A DNA stretch of 64,000 nucleotides from Paralithodes platypus. Lineage: Eukaryota > Arthropoda > Malacostraca > Decapoda > Lithodidae. Within the stretch, counting starts at the first letter, position 1; each line of letters opens with the position of its first letter. Below the pieces are notes generated by a model that made no database searches, was not told the origin of the DNA, and saw only the letters and a program-made list of their open reading frames with translations. The translations under genes and the position numbers were made by a program. The stretch is taken from contig CM064571.1 in the NCBI GenBank assembly GCA_032716605.1, positions 14,994,321 through 15,058,320 on the forward strand. The letters are read 5' to 3'. Shown here piece after piece: positions 22,320 to 32,000 of the stretch.

Positions 22320-22664
22320 GATTATAGTAGTAGCAGTGATGGTGTTGGTGATTGTGGTAGTATTTATCATGTTGGTGGTGATCTGTAGTGGTGACTATGG
22401 TGTGTCTGTGTGTGGTAGTGATAGTGGTGGTGATTATGGTAGCAGTTATGATGTTGTAGTTGATCTGTAGGGAGGATGGGTATTATGGGTGATGATTGTG
22501 AAAGTAGTTGTGATAGTGGCGGTGCTAGTAGTAGTGATGATTCTGATAGTAGTGATGATGGTGATAATAGTGATGATGATTCTGATAGTAGTACTGACGA
22601 GGGTGATAGTAGTAGTGATGATAATAGTAGTAGTGGTGATGGTGATAATAGTAGTGTTGATGGT
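22320..22664. repeat. degenerate trinucleotide array (GTA/GTG/GAT)
   Basis: About 340 bp of GTAGTGATGATGG-type sequence. Apparent Asp/Ser-rich or Val-rich proteins are translation artefacts. Similar arrays occur at 22870-22985, 23875-24115 and 57530-57665. Confidence 0.8.
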
Positions 22665-22869
22665 GTCTATTCGCTGTAAGTAGGCGAGAAATCAAGACTT
22701 CTAACCTCTGTAACTCAAAAACGATTAGAGTAATCGAGCAAATATGTCTACCATTTGGGAAGAGTCAGTCAAGGAATAGATGTGGAAATTTACAGCCAAT
22801 GTGTTCAAGCCCTTTTTGAGTTACAGAGGTTAGAGGTCATGATTTCTCGCCGACTTACACCGAATAGAC
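22665..22869. mobile_element. palindromic MITE, 205 bp
   Basis: About 57-bp inverted ends: GTCTATTCGCTGTAAGTAGG at the left and CCGACTTACACCGAATAGAC at the right, both enclosing TTCTAACCTCTGTAACTCA-type inner arms. It is inserted in the trinucleotide array, which continues on both sides. Confidence 0.75.
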
Positions 22870-23200
22870 TATAGTAGTGATGATGGTGACATTAGTAGTG
22901 AAACTAGTGATGATGCAGATAGTAGTGATGATGGTGATAGTAGTTATGATGGTAGTTGTAGTAGTGATGATGATAGCACATTGCAGAGTTGGGTATGCCG
23001 TTTTGATATCGGACAAAGTGATGTCAGGCGCTACGTCATTACTACCAGAATCATCACCATTATCACTATCACTATCACAATCACCATCAAGTTCACTATT
23101 GTGATGTCCTCACTACACAGACACCACCATCATCACTGCTGTGATGTGTGTGACCCTACGGGCACACACACGCACAGAAGTGCATAAACGGACAGACGAA
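22870..23200. repeat. repeat K copy (trinucleotide array plus GTGCCCCTACGGG-type hairpin)
   Basis: Contains GCAGAGTTGGGTATGCCGTTT near 22983, a CAC/ATC array, and a block similar to CCCTACGGGCACACACAC at 23155. The same set of modules recurs at 24110-24300 and 57040-58180. Confidence 0.6.
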
Positions 23201-23317
23201 CAGAAAGACAGACAGAGACGCAATGATTGCAATACTACGTAACCCCTACGGTGGCTACGTAAAATAAATACTGTAGATACACATTACATTAGTAATATCC
23301 ACTCGGTATTAGCCTAA

Positions 23318-23525
23318 CCCCTTCTGTACCCGCAACGTCTTTTTAAATTTTATTCTGGCTACTATTAGACGATTTGATTTAGTTTACAAAAGGCCTCCAC
23401 CAATTAACAGGTTTCGAACTGTATCACTTAACCACCTTTACTACCACAGATCCTTCTTAAACTGCACAACATCGTCTAAATATAGCTACAATAAAATAAC
23501 AAAGACGTCGCCGGTAAAGAAGGGG
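23318..23525. mobile_element. alpha MITE, undisturbed reference copy
   Basis: Left flank CTAA 23314-23317, right TTAA 23526-23529. Tips CCCCTTCTGTACCCG and CGCCGGTAAAGAAGGGG. Its CCACCAATTAACAGG region is the empty site for the gamma insertion at 17756. Confidence 0.8.
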
Positions 23526-23529
23526 TTAA

Positions 23530-23835
23530 ATTCGAATTTCGGAAATAAGTTCGAAAATCCTTCGAGCTTGTTTCCCACGAACCAATGTTTCGATTTTGAA
23601 TAGGGACTTGGAAATAGGATCGTATGTAATATGAAATTTAGTCGGAAATACGTATACCTGTAGCCTACCTGTTTCAAACCCTGCACTATCAATACGTACT
23701 TATTGCCACGTACGTATTTCCAACTACATTTTATAATACTGCATACGATCCTATTTCCAAGTCCCTGTTCAAAATTGGAATTTTGTTTTGTAGGAAACAA
23801 GTTTGCAGGTTTTCCAACCTATTTCCCCAAAACTA
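23530..23835. repeat. inverted repeat with arms of about 125 bp
   Basis: 23530-23655 and 23708-23835 are imperfect complements (AGGGACTTGGAAATAGGATC against GATCCTATTTCCAAGTCCCT). It starts directly at the TTAA that ends the alpha copy. Probably a fold-back MITE. Confidence 0.7.
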
Positions 23836-23874
23836 GCACGAACTTATTGTACACGTACAGTACCACTTTCCCCC

Positions 23875-24287
23875 TCCCCTATCACCATCATCCCTACAAC
23901 AAGCATCACCACTATCACTACTACTATCACCAGCATCCCTACTACTACCACCATCATCACTATTACTATCACTACAACAACTACTTTCACAATCACCACC
24001 ATCATCACTGCCATATTATACATAATTATTGCTACAGATCATCCGCAACATCATAACTACTATCAACAATCAACACCATTATCAGTACTACAATCAGACA
24101 TACCATCATGACTACATATTATCACTAATGTGATTTGTGTACCAATATGGGGCACACACACACAGATCATCACACCACCCTCACAACTACTATCACTATC
24201 ACTACTCTTACAACAATCACCATTACTACTGCCACAGAAGAATGTGTGTGCAAACACTATGATTACAATACTACGCCACCCCGACGA

Positions 24288-24319
<32 letters not shown>

Positions 24320-24320
24320 G
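23875..24320. repeat. repeat K copy with CAC/ATC array and poly-G
   Basis: Degenerate CATCACTACTACC array, a GTACCAATATGGGGCACACAC hairpin block, then GT and a run of 18 G at 24302-24320. Confidence 0.65.
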
Positions 24321-24354
24321 TTTAGTGGAAGGCTCGAACAGTCTATACGAGGAG

Positions 24355-25395
24355 CTTCCGAACAGACATTTTCTGTTGCGCTAGACATATCGAAGGCCTT
24401 CGATAGAGTCTGGCACAAATCCATTATTTCCAAACTACCCTCCTTCGGTTTCTATCCCTCGATCTGTGCCTTTGTCTCTAATTTCCTTTCCGGCTGTTCC
24501 ATAGCTGCGGTTGTGGAAGGCAATGTTCACTTCCTCAACCTATCAACTCCAGTGCTCCTAAAGGTTCTGTCCTATCTCCAATTATCTTATTATTTATTAA
24601 CGACCTTCTCAACTGCACCTCCAGCCCCATTCACTCATATGCTGACGACTCTACATTATACTATTCAACTAGCCTTCCACAAAATTATTCACAGCCGGAA
24701 CTCCAAGACTCACGTAAGGAGGCCATAATTAGATAGGTGTTTTATGGGCCATAAAACACCTATCTTCTGATCTCTACTATCTCTAATTGGGGCAGAGAAA
24801 ACCTTGTTACTTTCAATGCTTCCGAAACTCAATTTCTCCATCTGTCTACTCGTTGCCCCCTTCCAGAAAACTATGACCTACTCTTCAACAACATACAAAT
24901 TAACCCTTCATCAGCAGGGGCCTGGCTGAGTGGATGGCTTACTGCACTACTAATCCCATATTGTGTAGGTTCGAACCACCGGGTGTGTTGTTAGAAATAT
25001 GTTAGTTATGTTTTTTTTTACCCAGGGGGTAAGGGAATAGAATATGCCCCACGTGCCTCCTGCGTGTAAGAGGCGACTAAAGAGGTTGGGTCGATGGTCT
25101 TGCGACCTCCCACCCGTGAAAAATACTTACTGCAACAAAGAACGAACGAACAGCCTCGGTTGGGGGCGTTTCGTTCATGGCCATCCCTTCGGGAATCACG
25201 GCGTCAGGCAATAGATAGATAGATAGATCTTCTCCTAATATTCTTGGTATCTCTTTTTATTCTGATCTCTCTTGGAAAGATCATATTACCACTCTTACTA
25301 AGACAGCTTCTCAAAAGCTGGGTATGCTCAACCGCCTCTGGGGGTTCTTTACCCCTGCGCAGCTTCTTCTCTGTACAGGGGCAATTATGCAATCA
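24355..25395 (+). mobile_element. jockey-like LINE fragment, split by a SINE
   Basis: 24355-24913 and 25229-25395 are one LINE of the 7584-9031 family: DISKAFDRVWHKS, PSFGFYPSICAFVSNFLSG, then a frame-broken palm and, after the SINE, the LGISF/KLGMLNRL region. It is truncated at both ends and carries frameshifts. A perfect palindrome with 17-bp arms replaces normal sequence at 24734-24768. Confidence 0.8.
24914..25228 (+). mobile_element. tRNA-derived SINE with an RTE-type 3' tail
   Basis: The head has a perfect A box (TGGCTGAGTGG) and a near-perfect B box (GGTTCGAACCA). The middle contains CCTGCGTGTAAGAGGCGACT, reminiscent of a conserved central block of invertebrate SINE superfamilies. The last 65 bp or so, ending GGCGTCAGGCAATAGATAG and (GATA)n, match the 3' end of the RTE-like LINE at 49892-50981. 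Sharing a LINE 3' end is how such SINEs borrow LINE machinery. Confidence 0.8.
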
Positions 25396-25504
25396 CCAGA
25401 CTCTATATCACATTGCATTCATCAGTGAATGATAAGATAGTCAGTGTTTTAGTTGATACGGGATGTCGAGTTCAGTCTTTAATAGATTAAATCAAGACGA
25501 TTCC

Positions 25505-25542
<38 letters not shown>

Positions 25543-26280
25543 TAACACTAGATTTCCCAGATGTAAATTTGCAAAGTGTTTCTCTCCTGTTTCCTTAGCG
25601 TATTATTGTGCTATCTCCTGAATAAATATTTGAGATTGTGTATTATATTTATCTTATAGTCTCTCAGTACTTTAATAATGTTTTTCTTTTTACTGAGTCA
25701 AATGCCTTAGTGAAAATAATATATTTAAATAACTATCAGTGACTATTTAACTTCAAACGATTTATCTACAGTAGCCTATATAGCCTACTGTAGGCCTACA
25801 CAGTTCACTCTCCAAATCGAAAGAGGAAATTATTAATTTTGCTAATAAAACGTAAGAAAAATGTACATTATCCTATATATCAATGAAGGCAATCTTGTTT
25901 GAGAAAATTCTACAATATAGATAAACTGTAACCAGTTTTCGAAGGTCCATAGGCTATAGAGTTATATCAGTCAATTGTAATGATAAAAAAAGTTACCAGA
26001 CATTTAGAAAAAGGCATTGAAAAGAGGACCCATGTATATAATTTATAACGTGTAGTGCAAAATCTACGCGGCTACTAAGATTATAAGATACGAACACCAG
26101 GGACATCTGTACGCGACCGGGGACCAGCAGAAACTCTGTGTGTGTGTGTGTGTGTGTGTGAAAGAAAGCAGTGGACAGTGGTCTCGATATTTAAGCGACG
26201 TAAACAAAACTCCAGCTGATTTGGGTTGATAAATAAAACAAAAAAAATTGTTTCTCCTTGAAATCATTGGAAGGAAAACT
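25396..26280. other. no gene; AAT microsatellite
   Basis: An (AAT)n array at 25506-25542 and a GT run at 26138-26160. This is DNA 5' of the first THAP exon. No convincing TATA or initiator was found. Confidence 0.5.
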
Positions 26281-26321
26281 AAAAGTATAGCTTACCCATT
26301 TTGATTTGCAACAGCTTCATT

Positions 26322-26491
26322 ATGGATGGCACGGAAGAACAGACTGTATTAGAAGCAATAGCTGCAATAGTGTCTCTGGAGAATGAGGCAATTCCACGGT
26401 GTTGCATCACTACTTGTCCCAACTCCAAATATCGTCCTGATAGGCCTATGCGTGATATACTTTGTTTTCCTGTACCACAAGAACCAAACAG
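26322..26491 (+). CDS. THAP-domain protein, exon 1 (first half of the zinc finger)
   Basis: THAP domains bind DNA through a C2CH zinc module. This exon supplies the first two zinc ligands (Cys27 or Cys28, and Cys32, in RCCITTCPNS) and the conserved FP pair (residues 49-50). The ATG at 26322 is the first in frame after a TAA at 26280-26282. A 26-residue leader precedes the first Cys, longer than the usual few residues. The exon ends in AACAG followed by GTAAAT (26492), phase 2. It joins exon 2 to give Arg57 and complete the domain. A TTTGCAACAG just before the ATG could be an acceptor for a 5' UTR exon. The 24.6-kb intron that follows is filled with mobile elements. The domain reconstructs across two exons 24.6 kb apart, which strongly favours a real host gene. 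Confidence 0.8.
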
Positions 26492-26880
26492 GTAAATATT
26501 ATATCACTAGCCTAGCCTAGTTAACTTTTAGGTTAAACTTATGATAATCTTCAAGGACACTACATCCGCCCTAGGCCTGTTAGAAATAATTTATTAGGGA
26601 AAATAGGTACCAATAGACTCGCCATATTTTTCTCATCATAGGCTAGTCCACATGGAGGAATTTTGTATTGACACTTGAAAAAACCCGATTAGCCTAGGCC
26701 TAGCCTAGCCTAGGATACACCGAAAAATAGCCTAACACAAAAAGGTAACGGGACGATTCGACAGTGCGCCAGTTCGACGATGCCGTCGAAACGTCTAAGC
26801 TCACGATCGTCGAAATGTCTGTCAGAACCTTCGAATCGTCCAATAATACCGCCGGATTAATATACCGGCCATCGTATAAT
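26492..26880. repeat. repeat G copy 1 at the start of intron 1
   Basis: 26580-26750 (AATAATTTATTAGGGAAAAT, GACTCGCCATATTTTTCTCA) recurs at 27905-28030. Several AGGCCTAGCCTAGCC blocks occur. No gene. Confidence 0.6.
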
Positions 26881-26883
26881 TGT

Positions 26884-27449
26884 ACAGTACGGTACTTCTC
26901 CGTATGAAGAAAGGTTGAAGAAATTAGGTTTACATTCGTTAGAGAGACGCAGAGTTAGAGGGGATATGATAGAGGTGTTCAAGTGGGTTAGTGGGATTAA
27001 CAAAGGGGACATGACAAATGTACTAAAGCTCAGTGATAGCGAAAGAACTCGTACCAATGGTTTCAAATTAGATAAATTTTGTTTCAGAAAAGATATAGGC
27101 AAATATTGGTTTGGTAACAGAGTTGTAGATGGGTGGAATAGGCTACCAAGTGATATAGTGGGATCAAGAACGATAGGGAGCTTTAAGAAAAAATTGGATA
27201 AGCATATGGACGAGAAGGGTTGGGTGTGAAGGGGGATCAGCCGGGTTGGGCCAATCAGCGCTCTGCAGACCCCGTAATCCTGCGTTAATCTCTAACCGGT
27301 TTGGTAAGATGATCCTCAGGGTATTAGAGTGTTGAGCCTATAATTGGGCTTTGTAATTGGGGTTGTGTGGGACAGGGATCTGCCTTGCTTAGGCCAATCG
27401 GCTTTCTGCAGACTCCCATTTTCTTATGTTCTTATGTTCTTATGTTCTC
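26884..27449 (+). mobile_element. CR1-like LINE, 3' end (family CRc)
   Basis: An open frame to 27228 carries the C-terminal CR1-type signature: SPYEERLKKLGLHSLERRR, RGDMIEVFKW, NRVVDGWNRLPSDIV, SFKKKLDKHMDEK. A 3' UTR of about 220 bp ends in tandem CTTATGTT units. 5'-truncated. The tandem tail and the motif set fit CR1/L2-type elements. Confidence 0.8.
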
Positions 27450-27479
27450 AACCCCTTTGGGTTCATGTTGCATTCTCAG

Positions 27480-27875
27480 TTTGGTCAATATTTACGAGTC
27501 ACACCACAGCTGGGATCTCATTTTTAATGGTAGTTTTGGGTTCCTATCATTCTAGGCTTCATTGCTATATACTTTTTATCCACCGGAAAAAAAAAAAAAA
27601 AAAAAAAAAATTTTTTTTTTTTTTTTTTTAGCATTAGGCTAGGCTAACCTAACCAAAAAACCTAACCTAACCTAACCTAATAGCCCCCAAATACATTTAG
27701 GTTAGGTTAGGTTAGGTTTTTAGGTTAGGTTAATGCTAAAAAAAAAAAAAAAGAAAAAAAAAAATTCCGGTGGATAAAATGTATATAGCAATGAAGCATA
27801 GAATGATAGGAACCCAAAACTACCCTTAGAAATGAGATTCCAGCTGTGGTGTGACTCGTAAATATTGACCCTAAG
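27480..27875. repeat. large palindrome centred on (TTAGG)n
   Basis: 27481-27640 and about 27715-27873 are near-perfect complements (ATTTACGAGTCACACCACAG against CTGTGGTGTGACTCGTAAAT). Moving inward come A/T runs and then AACCTAACCTAACC facing GGTTAGGTTAGG across an approx 15-bp centre. TTAGG is the usual arthropod telomere unit. It could be a fold-back element or an inverted duplication capturing telomere-like repeats. Confidence 0.85.
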
Positions 27876-27896
27876 GTTGATAATATTCAAGACCTC

Positions 27897-28165
27897 TTTC
27901 GCAGCCCTATTAGAAATAATTTATTAGGGAAAATAGGGACCAATAGACTCGCCATATTTTTCTCATTATAGTCCGCATGGAGGAATTTCGTTATCGACAC
28001 TTGAAAAAACCCGATTACACCGAAAAATAACACAAAAATAATGTCCCGAACGTAAACAAAGCATTGCACCCAATGAATCCTTCGACCTGGGTCCTCTTCT
28101 TCTTGTTTTGAAAGATGCAGTGAGTGCGATTCACCCAATAAATGGCTTGAACGTTACTCACAAAA
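27897..28165. repeat. repeat G copy 2
   Basis: Matches 26580-26750 and, in its last 110 bp (ATAATGTCCCGA...GTAAACAAAGCATTG, TCTTCTTCTTGTTTTGAAAG), 32010-32120. Followed by a (TATTA)n microsatellite at 28165-28204. Confidence 0.65.
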
Positions 28166-28368
28166 ACTATATTATATTATATTATATTATATTATATTAT
28201 ATTAGGGTTAGGTTAGGTTAATATAATCTAACATAATATTTGTACATTGTGGAAGCGTGCATGGCCTCCCCACAATTTTCCTTATCTACTGTAAAAGCGC
28301 GATTCACCCAATAAATGGCGCCATTTGATGGAGTATCTTCAGAGTAATGAATAATGGGTAGCCTAAGT

Positions 28369-29055
28369 TAATTTCTTACAGTTTCTTACAGTTTCTTACA
28401 GTAGATCCTCTGGAAAAAGGCAAACTATGCCTGTGTATCCAGCTCAGTACCAGTACTTGCACTGCTGCGGTTGTTCACGGTGTTGTTTTTGTTCCCCCCC
28501 AAGCTGCCTGGCTGAACAGCCCCAAGGCCCCGAGCAATTCGTTCACGGTGTTGGCGGCGGCGGTAGCAGACGCAACATTTTTACTATTCTGTATTTTTGT
28601 TTTATAATCAAACTTCAAATCTTGTCTTCCCCATGCTTTATCAAGATTACTTTCAAACTCCCTTATTGATTCGGAATCGACTACATACTGGGGCAGTGCG
28701 TTCCACTCATTTACCACTCTATCACAAAATGAGTTCTTTGCCTTCTCAAGCCTATTTCTTTCTTTGTAAATTTTCTTAGAGTGTCCTCTCGTTCTTGTTC
28801 CCTCCCGCATCAAGAAGATACCTTCACACACATCCTCATCGTACTTTCCTGACACTATCTTAAAAGTCTCTATCATAATTATCCCCTCTCTTTCTCCTAT
28901 ATGCCAGTGTCGGAAGCCCCAGTGTGGCAGACTTGTCCTCAACCTCTGCTCATAGCCCGCGTTCTTCAACGTTGGTACCAGCTTGCTAGCTCTCCTCTGC
29001 ACTTTCTCCACTGCTTCTATATCCTTTACCATATATGGAGCCCACAATGCAAATC
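28369..29055 (-). mobile_element. CR1-like LINE, 3' end (family CRa)
   Basis: Minus-strand frame with KDIEAVEKVQRRASKLVPTL, ERNRLEKAKNSFCDRVVNEW and NALPQYVVDSESI, the C-terminal part of a CR1-like ORF2. The 3' tail on the plus strand is TTCTTACAGTTTC repeats (28369-28400). It carries an extra 55-bp segment at about 28488-28542 absent from sister copies at 32893, 43854 and 58325, and several frameshifts. Confidence 0.85.
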
Positions 29056-29204
29056 CTCCACTCAAACCATGAAAAACAACAATTAAACACTATATTCCTT
29101 GAAAAAAATATAAAGAAACTTGGTAAATAAGGCGGCTCTAGCTGTCTTGAATGTTACCGAAAGTTTTTATATGCGTAATGTGCAAATGAAAATCGGTACT
29201 TTAA

Positions 29205-29431
29205 CCCTCTCCGACATATGACGCAATTTTGAGCCTATTAGGGATACTTTAAAGCCTTTGTTACCATCAGGGGTATTTAGAAACCTTTAGTTTAGTTACT
29301 TCAACCTCTGCAGTTGTCTTTGAGTTAGCTGTGGGCAGAAAACTAATTTTGGAGAGGTAATTATAAGAGTGAGAGAACTCTATTTCTTATTGCTAATCTG
29401 GCAACCTCTGCGTCATATGAGTCTGAAGGGG
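29205..29431. mobile_element. gamma TTAA MITE with a related empty site
   Basis: 227 bp between TTAA 29201-29204 and 29432-29435. The flanks match a copy of the same background repeat at about 32140-32190 (reverse strand), which has a single TTAA and no insertion. This is direct evidence for TTAA target duplication. Confidence 0.88.
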
Positions 29432-29439
29432 TTAATTGG

Positions 29440-29780
29440 CCGACGGTACTTTCATCGGCGTTTTACCCTAATAAGCTGCTAATAGAGGTTTTAAAATTAA
29501 CTTGGCTCAGGTTTCCTTGTTTCTCAACTTAAGAAAACCTCAAAATGGAAAAACCCGAGCCAAGTTTTGGCAAAACTTGGCTCGGATTTAAAGTATTTTC
29601 AGAGTCCAAAACCCCTTAAAATTAATTTCGAAAATTGGCTCGGATTAGTTTTGTTTTCAACTTAAGAAAACCCCAAAATGGAAAAAGCCGAGCAGAGTTT
29701 TGGCAAAACTTGGCTCGGATTAAAAAAAAAATCAGAGTCCAAAAACCCTTAAAATTAATTTCCAAACTTTGACCTATTAT
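29440..29780. repeat. tandem pair of about 130-bp units with 31-bp hairpins
   Basis: Two units each hold CTTAAGAAAACC and a hairpin. 29555-29585 is a perfect palindrome with 15-bp arms around one base (CCGAGCCAAGTTTTG). 29688-29718 is the same with one mismatch. Confidence 0.75.
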
Positions 29781-29821
29781 ATTAACCTAACCAAACAACC
29801 CAACCTAACCTAACCTAGACC

Positions 29822-30500
29822 TAGTATGTCGGATACAAAACTAGCCCTTGCATGCCAGCTACTTTTTGTGCATAGTAGCCTATACCCAGTACGTTGGATA
29901 CAAAACTAGCCCTTGCATGCCAGCTACTTTGGGTGCATAGTATACCCAGTACGTTGGATACAAAACTAGCCCTTGCATGCCAGCTACTTTGGGTGCATAG
30001 TTACACAGGGTGTCAAACGACGCTGTTTTTTTGAGTGATAACGCAAATGAACTTTTTGTATAATGATAACAGAAACTCCCCCAACCCTTTTTTTTTTTTT
30101 AAAGAAACAAACAAGGTAAATTGACACAATTTTGGTCTCCATAGGCTATGTTCCATCTTGATTGCTTTTAGATTGCAGGAAATGCTGTTTTAGACACCTA
30201 CATTCTCAACAAAAATCCGGGGGGGCATGCCCCCGGACCCCTCTAGAACTCGCGCCTTCGCCGCTCCGTCGCGCTATAATGATAACAAAATAATAAACCA
30301 TAATGAGAACACAATTCATATTTTGTGGATTGACACCCTGGCATAGTATACCCAGTACGTTGGATACAAAACTAGCCCTTGCATGCCAGCTACTGGGGGT
30401 GCATAGTAATGATAGTACCCAGTACGTGGAATACTAAACTAGCCCTTGCATGCCAGCTAGTGCGTGTGCATAGTACCGTACTCAGTATTTGGGCTACAAA
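29822..30500. repeat. 60-bp tandem repeat, about six units, interrupted
   Basis: The unit begins ACCCAGTACGTTGGATACAA and contains CCCTTGCATGCCAGCTACT. Three units precede and three (more diverged) follow an inserted element at 30008-30341. Confidence 0.85.
30008..30341. mobile_element. short inverted-repeat element in the 60-bp array (hAT-like?)
   Basis: Ends CAGGGTGTCAA and TTGACACCCTG. The array sequence GCATAGT is present on both sides, suggesting a 7-8-bp duplication as in hAT elements. It contains a GC palindrome CCGGGGGGGCATGCCCCCGG at about 30217-30236. No transposase. Confidence 0.55.
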
Positions 30501-30627
30501 ACTAGACGTTGCTCTCTGCCACACTCGTCCGACGGCAGCGAGAGGTTGACAACAATCATTAACCTAATGTAACATAACCTAGCAACACCAAGTAGGCTAT
30601 ATGTCCCTAGTACTAACCTTATTGTGG

Positions 30628-30810
30628 TTACACACCCATTCTCTCCCTTTTTTGTCTATATGAGCACACAGTCCCGCACGTCGCACAATTCACAGATGTA
30701 GGTAGTACTCCGTGGTCCACTAACAGCTTTAATGAAGGCTCATTTTCTTTGAAGGTTTTCTTAATAATCGAATGTGGAACCAGAGCACAACCTCTACACA
30801 CGGGACCCAT
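30628..30810 (-). CDS. possible first exon with an ISXO2-like zinc-binding N-terminus
   Basis: The minus-strand frame starts at ATG 30810 and encodes 60 residues with LLVDHGVLPTSVNCATCG. The pattern (a hydrophobic helix, then 'G-L-LP-S--C--C') resembles the N-terminal domain of ISXO2-like transposase-derived proteins common in arthropods. That is family knowledge recalled, not a search result. A Cys pair is seen, but the downstream half of the zinc site is not in the frame. GTGTGT at the end might be a weak donor. Upstream, 30845-30965 looks like a minus-strand promoter. It may be an intronic antisense gene, a gene-derived pseudogene or part of a transposon. Confidence 0.35.
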   Translation of the reverse strand: MGPVCRGCALVPHSIIKKTFKENEPSLKLLVDHGVLPTSVNCATCGTVCSYRQKRERMGV

Positions 30811-30844
30811 CCTCCAACTGTAGACAAAAAAGCCGGCGCATTCA

Positions 30845-30965
30845 GGTTCGTCGGACGTGACGTGACGTGACGTATTGATGGACTGTGATTGGTTAATATG
30901 ATGATGTAAGGTTGTGGTTGGTTCCGGGAGTGGCGAGATGTGACGTAAGCCATTGTAATTGGTTC
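30845..30965 (-). promoter_or_regulatory. promoter-like block: two CCAAT boxes and tandem TGACGT sites
   Basis: On the minus strand, in order towards the ATG at 30810: GAACCAATTAC (about 30955), TTACGTCACA (30937-30946, CRE/ATF-like), AACCAATCAC (about 30886-30895), then ACGTCACGTCACGTCACGT (30853-30871, three to four overlapping TGACGT/ACGTCA). This is the make-up of a TATA-less promoter. On the plus strand there is also ATAAAAAG at 30974-30981, so the block could work the other way. Confidence 0.4.
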
Positions 30966-30981
30966 ACACATGCATAAAAAG

Positions 30982-31271
30982 ATCGCCAGATGTAGTGGCG
31001 TTCGACTGACAGGTTGGTGGGGGGTGCCTCCTGGACCGCCATTTGTATTATCGCCGTGTCGGCATCTAGAGGGACGGTTTTGCATACAGAGGGAAGTTTT
31101 ATTACAGTGTTTTGTATTTTACTTATAGGCTAATGAATTTGCGACGGTAATTACATATATACCAACCAAGTATCGTCCATGAAACTTCTAAAACAATGAT
31201 AATTATCGATGGGGCTCGTATGCGGGTTGTCTTCAATTTAAACCCGAAATTGTATGTGTTGTGTGTTTGTT
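30982..31271. other. no gene called
   Basis: GC-richer up to 31080, then AT-rich. No ORF or repeat that I can support. Confidence 0.4.
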
Positions 31272-31545
31272 TGATTAGAACAATACAATTTCTTAATTAG
31301 AAGGTTTAACTGTTTCAAAATTATGCGTATACAGTATATGTGTGTGTGTGTGTGCGTTGGATTAGAACAATTGAATATTAATTTGAAGACTTAACTGTTT
31401 CGAAATTGTGTGCATGTGTGTGTGTGTTGTTTATGTGTGTGTGCATGTAATGTGTATGTGTGATTAGAGCAATTGATTTGTTTTTCAATTTGAAGAGTAA
31501 CTGTTTCGAAATTGTGCGTATGACGCGTGTGTCACTGTATGTGTA
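31272..31545. repeat. three diverged units of about 100-120 bp with GT tracts
   Basis: Each unit has GATTAGAACAATT-like sequence, AACTGTTTCGAAATT and a GTGTGTGT stretch. Confidence 0.7.
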
Positions 31546-32000
31546 TAGGCCTATATAAGCTGGATATTGTTTCAAGTTATTATCATAACGACAATGGACA
31601 ACAACTGCTGCAAGTGTGAAAGACCTGTCCGTTTAATAACTTATCCAAGCCGATACATTTACGTAAATGCATTACGTAGTCATACCCCCATGTTTTATAA
31701 CTTAAATTAATAAAAAAACATGAACTACGAACTGTAAACATAGACAATTTATATGAAAACATATAGGCCTATCTACGAAATTAAAAGCCTGATTGTAACC
31801 CCTTTTCAATATATCTGTAAATATACAATTACTATTAGCTAATATATTTTAAACATAAGAATATATATACTGTATAGTCAACAAATAGTAAAAAAAAGCA
31901 CTATACAAATATAATAAAAAATAATAGACATTTCGACGGAGGTTCGACGGTATCGTCGAACCGTCCAATTAGCGCTGTCGAACTGGCACACCGTCGAAAC
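31546..32000. other. AT-rich, no gene
   Basis: No protein-like frame. A short GACGGTTCGACG/CGTCGAAC pairing at 31930-32010 repeats a motif seen at 26755-26845 (GACGATTCGACAG, GTCGAAACGTC). Confidence 0.45.

Noticed and set aside
22476..22683. Asp/Ser-rich or Val-rich small proteins
   Set aside because: They come from a degenerate GTA/GAT/GTG array and end in a MITE.
27650..27745. True chromosome end
   Set aside because: Only a few TTAGG units in inverted orientation inside a palindrome; sequence continues normally on both sides.
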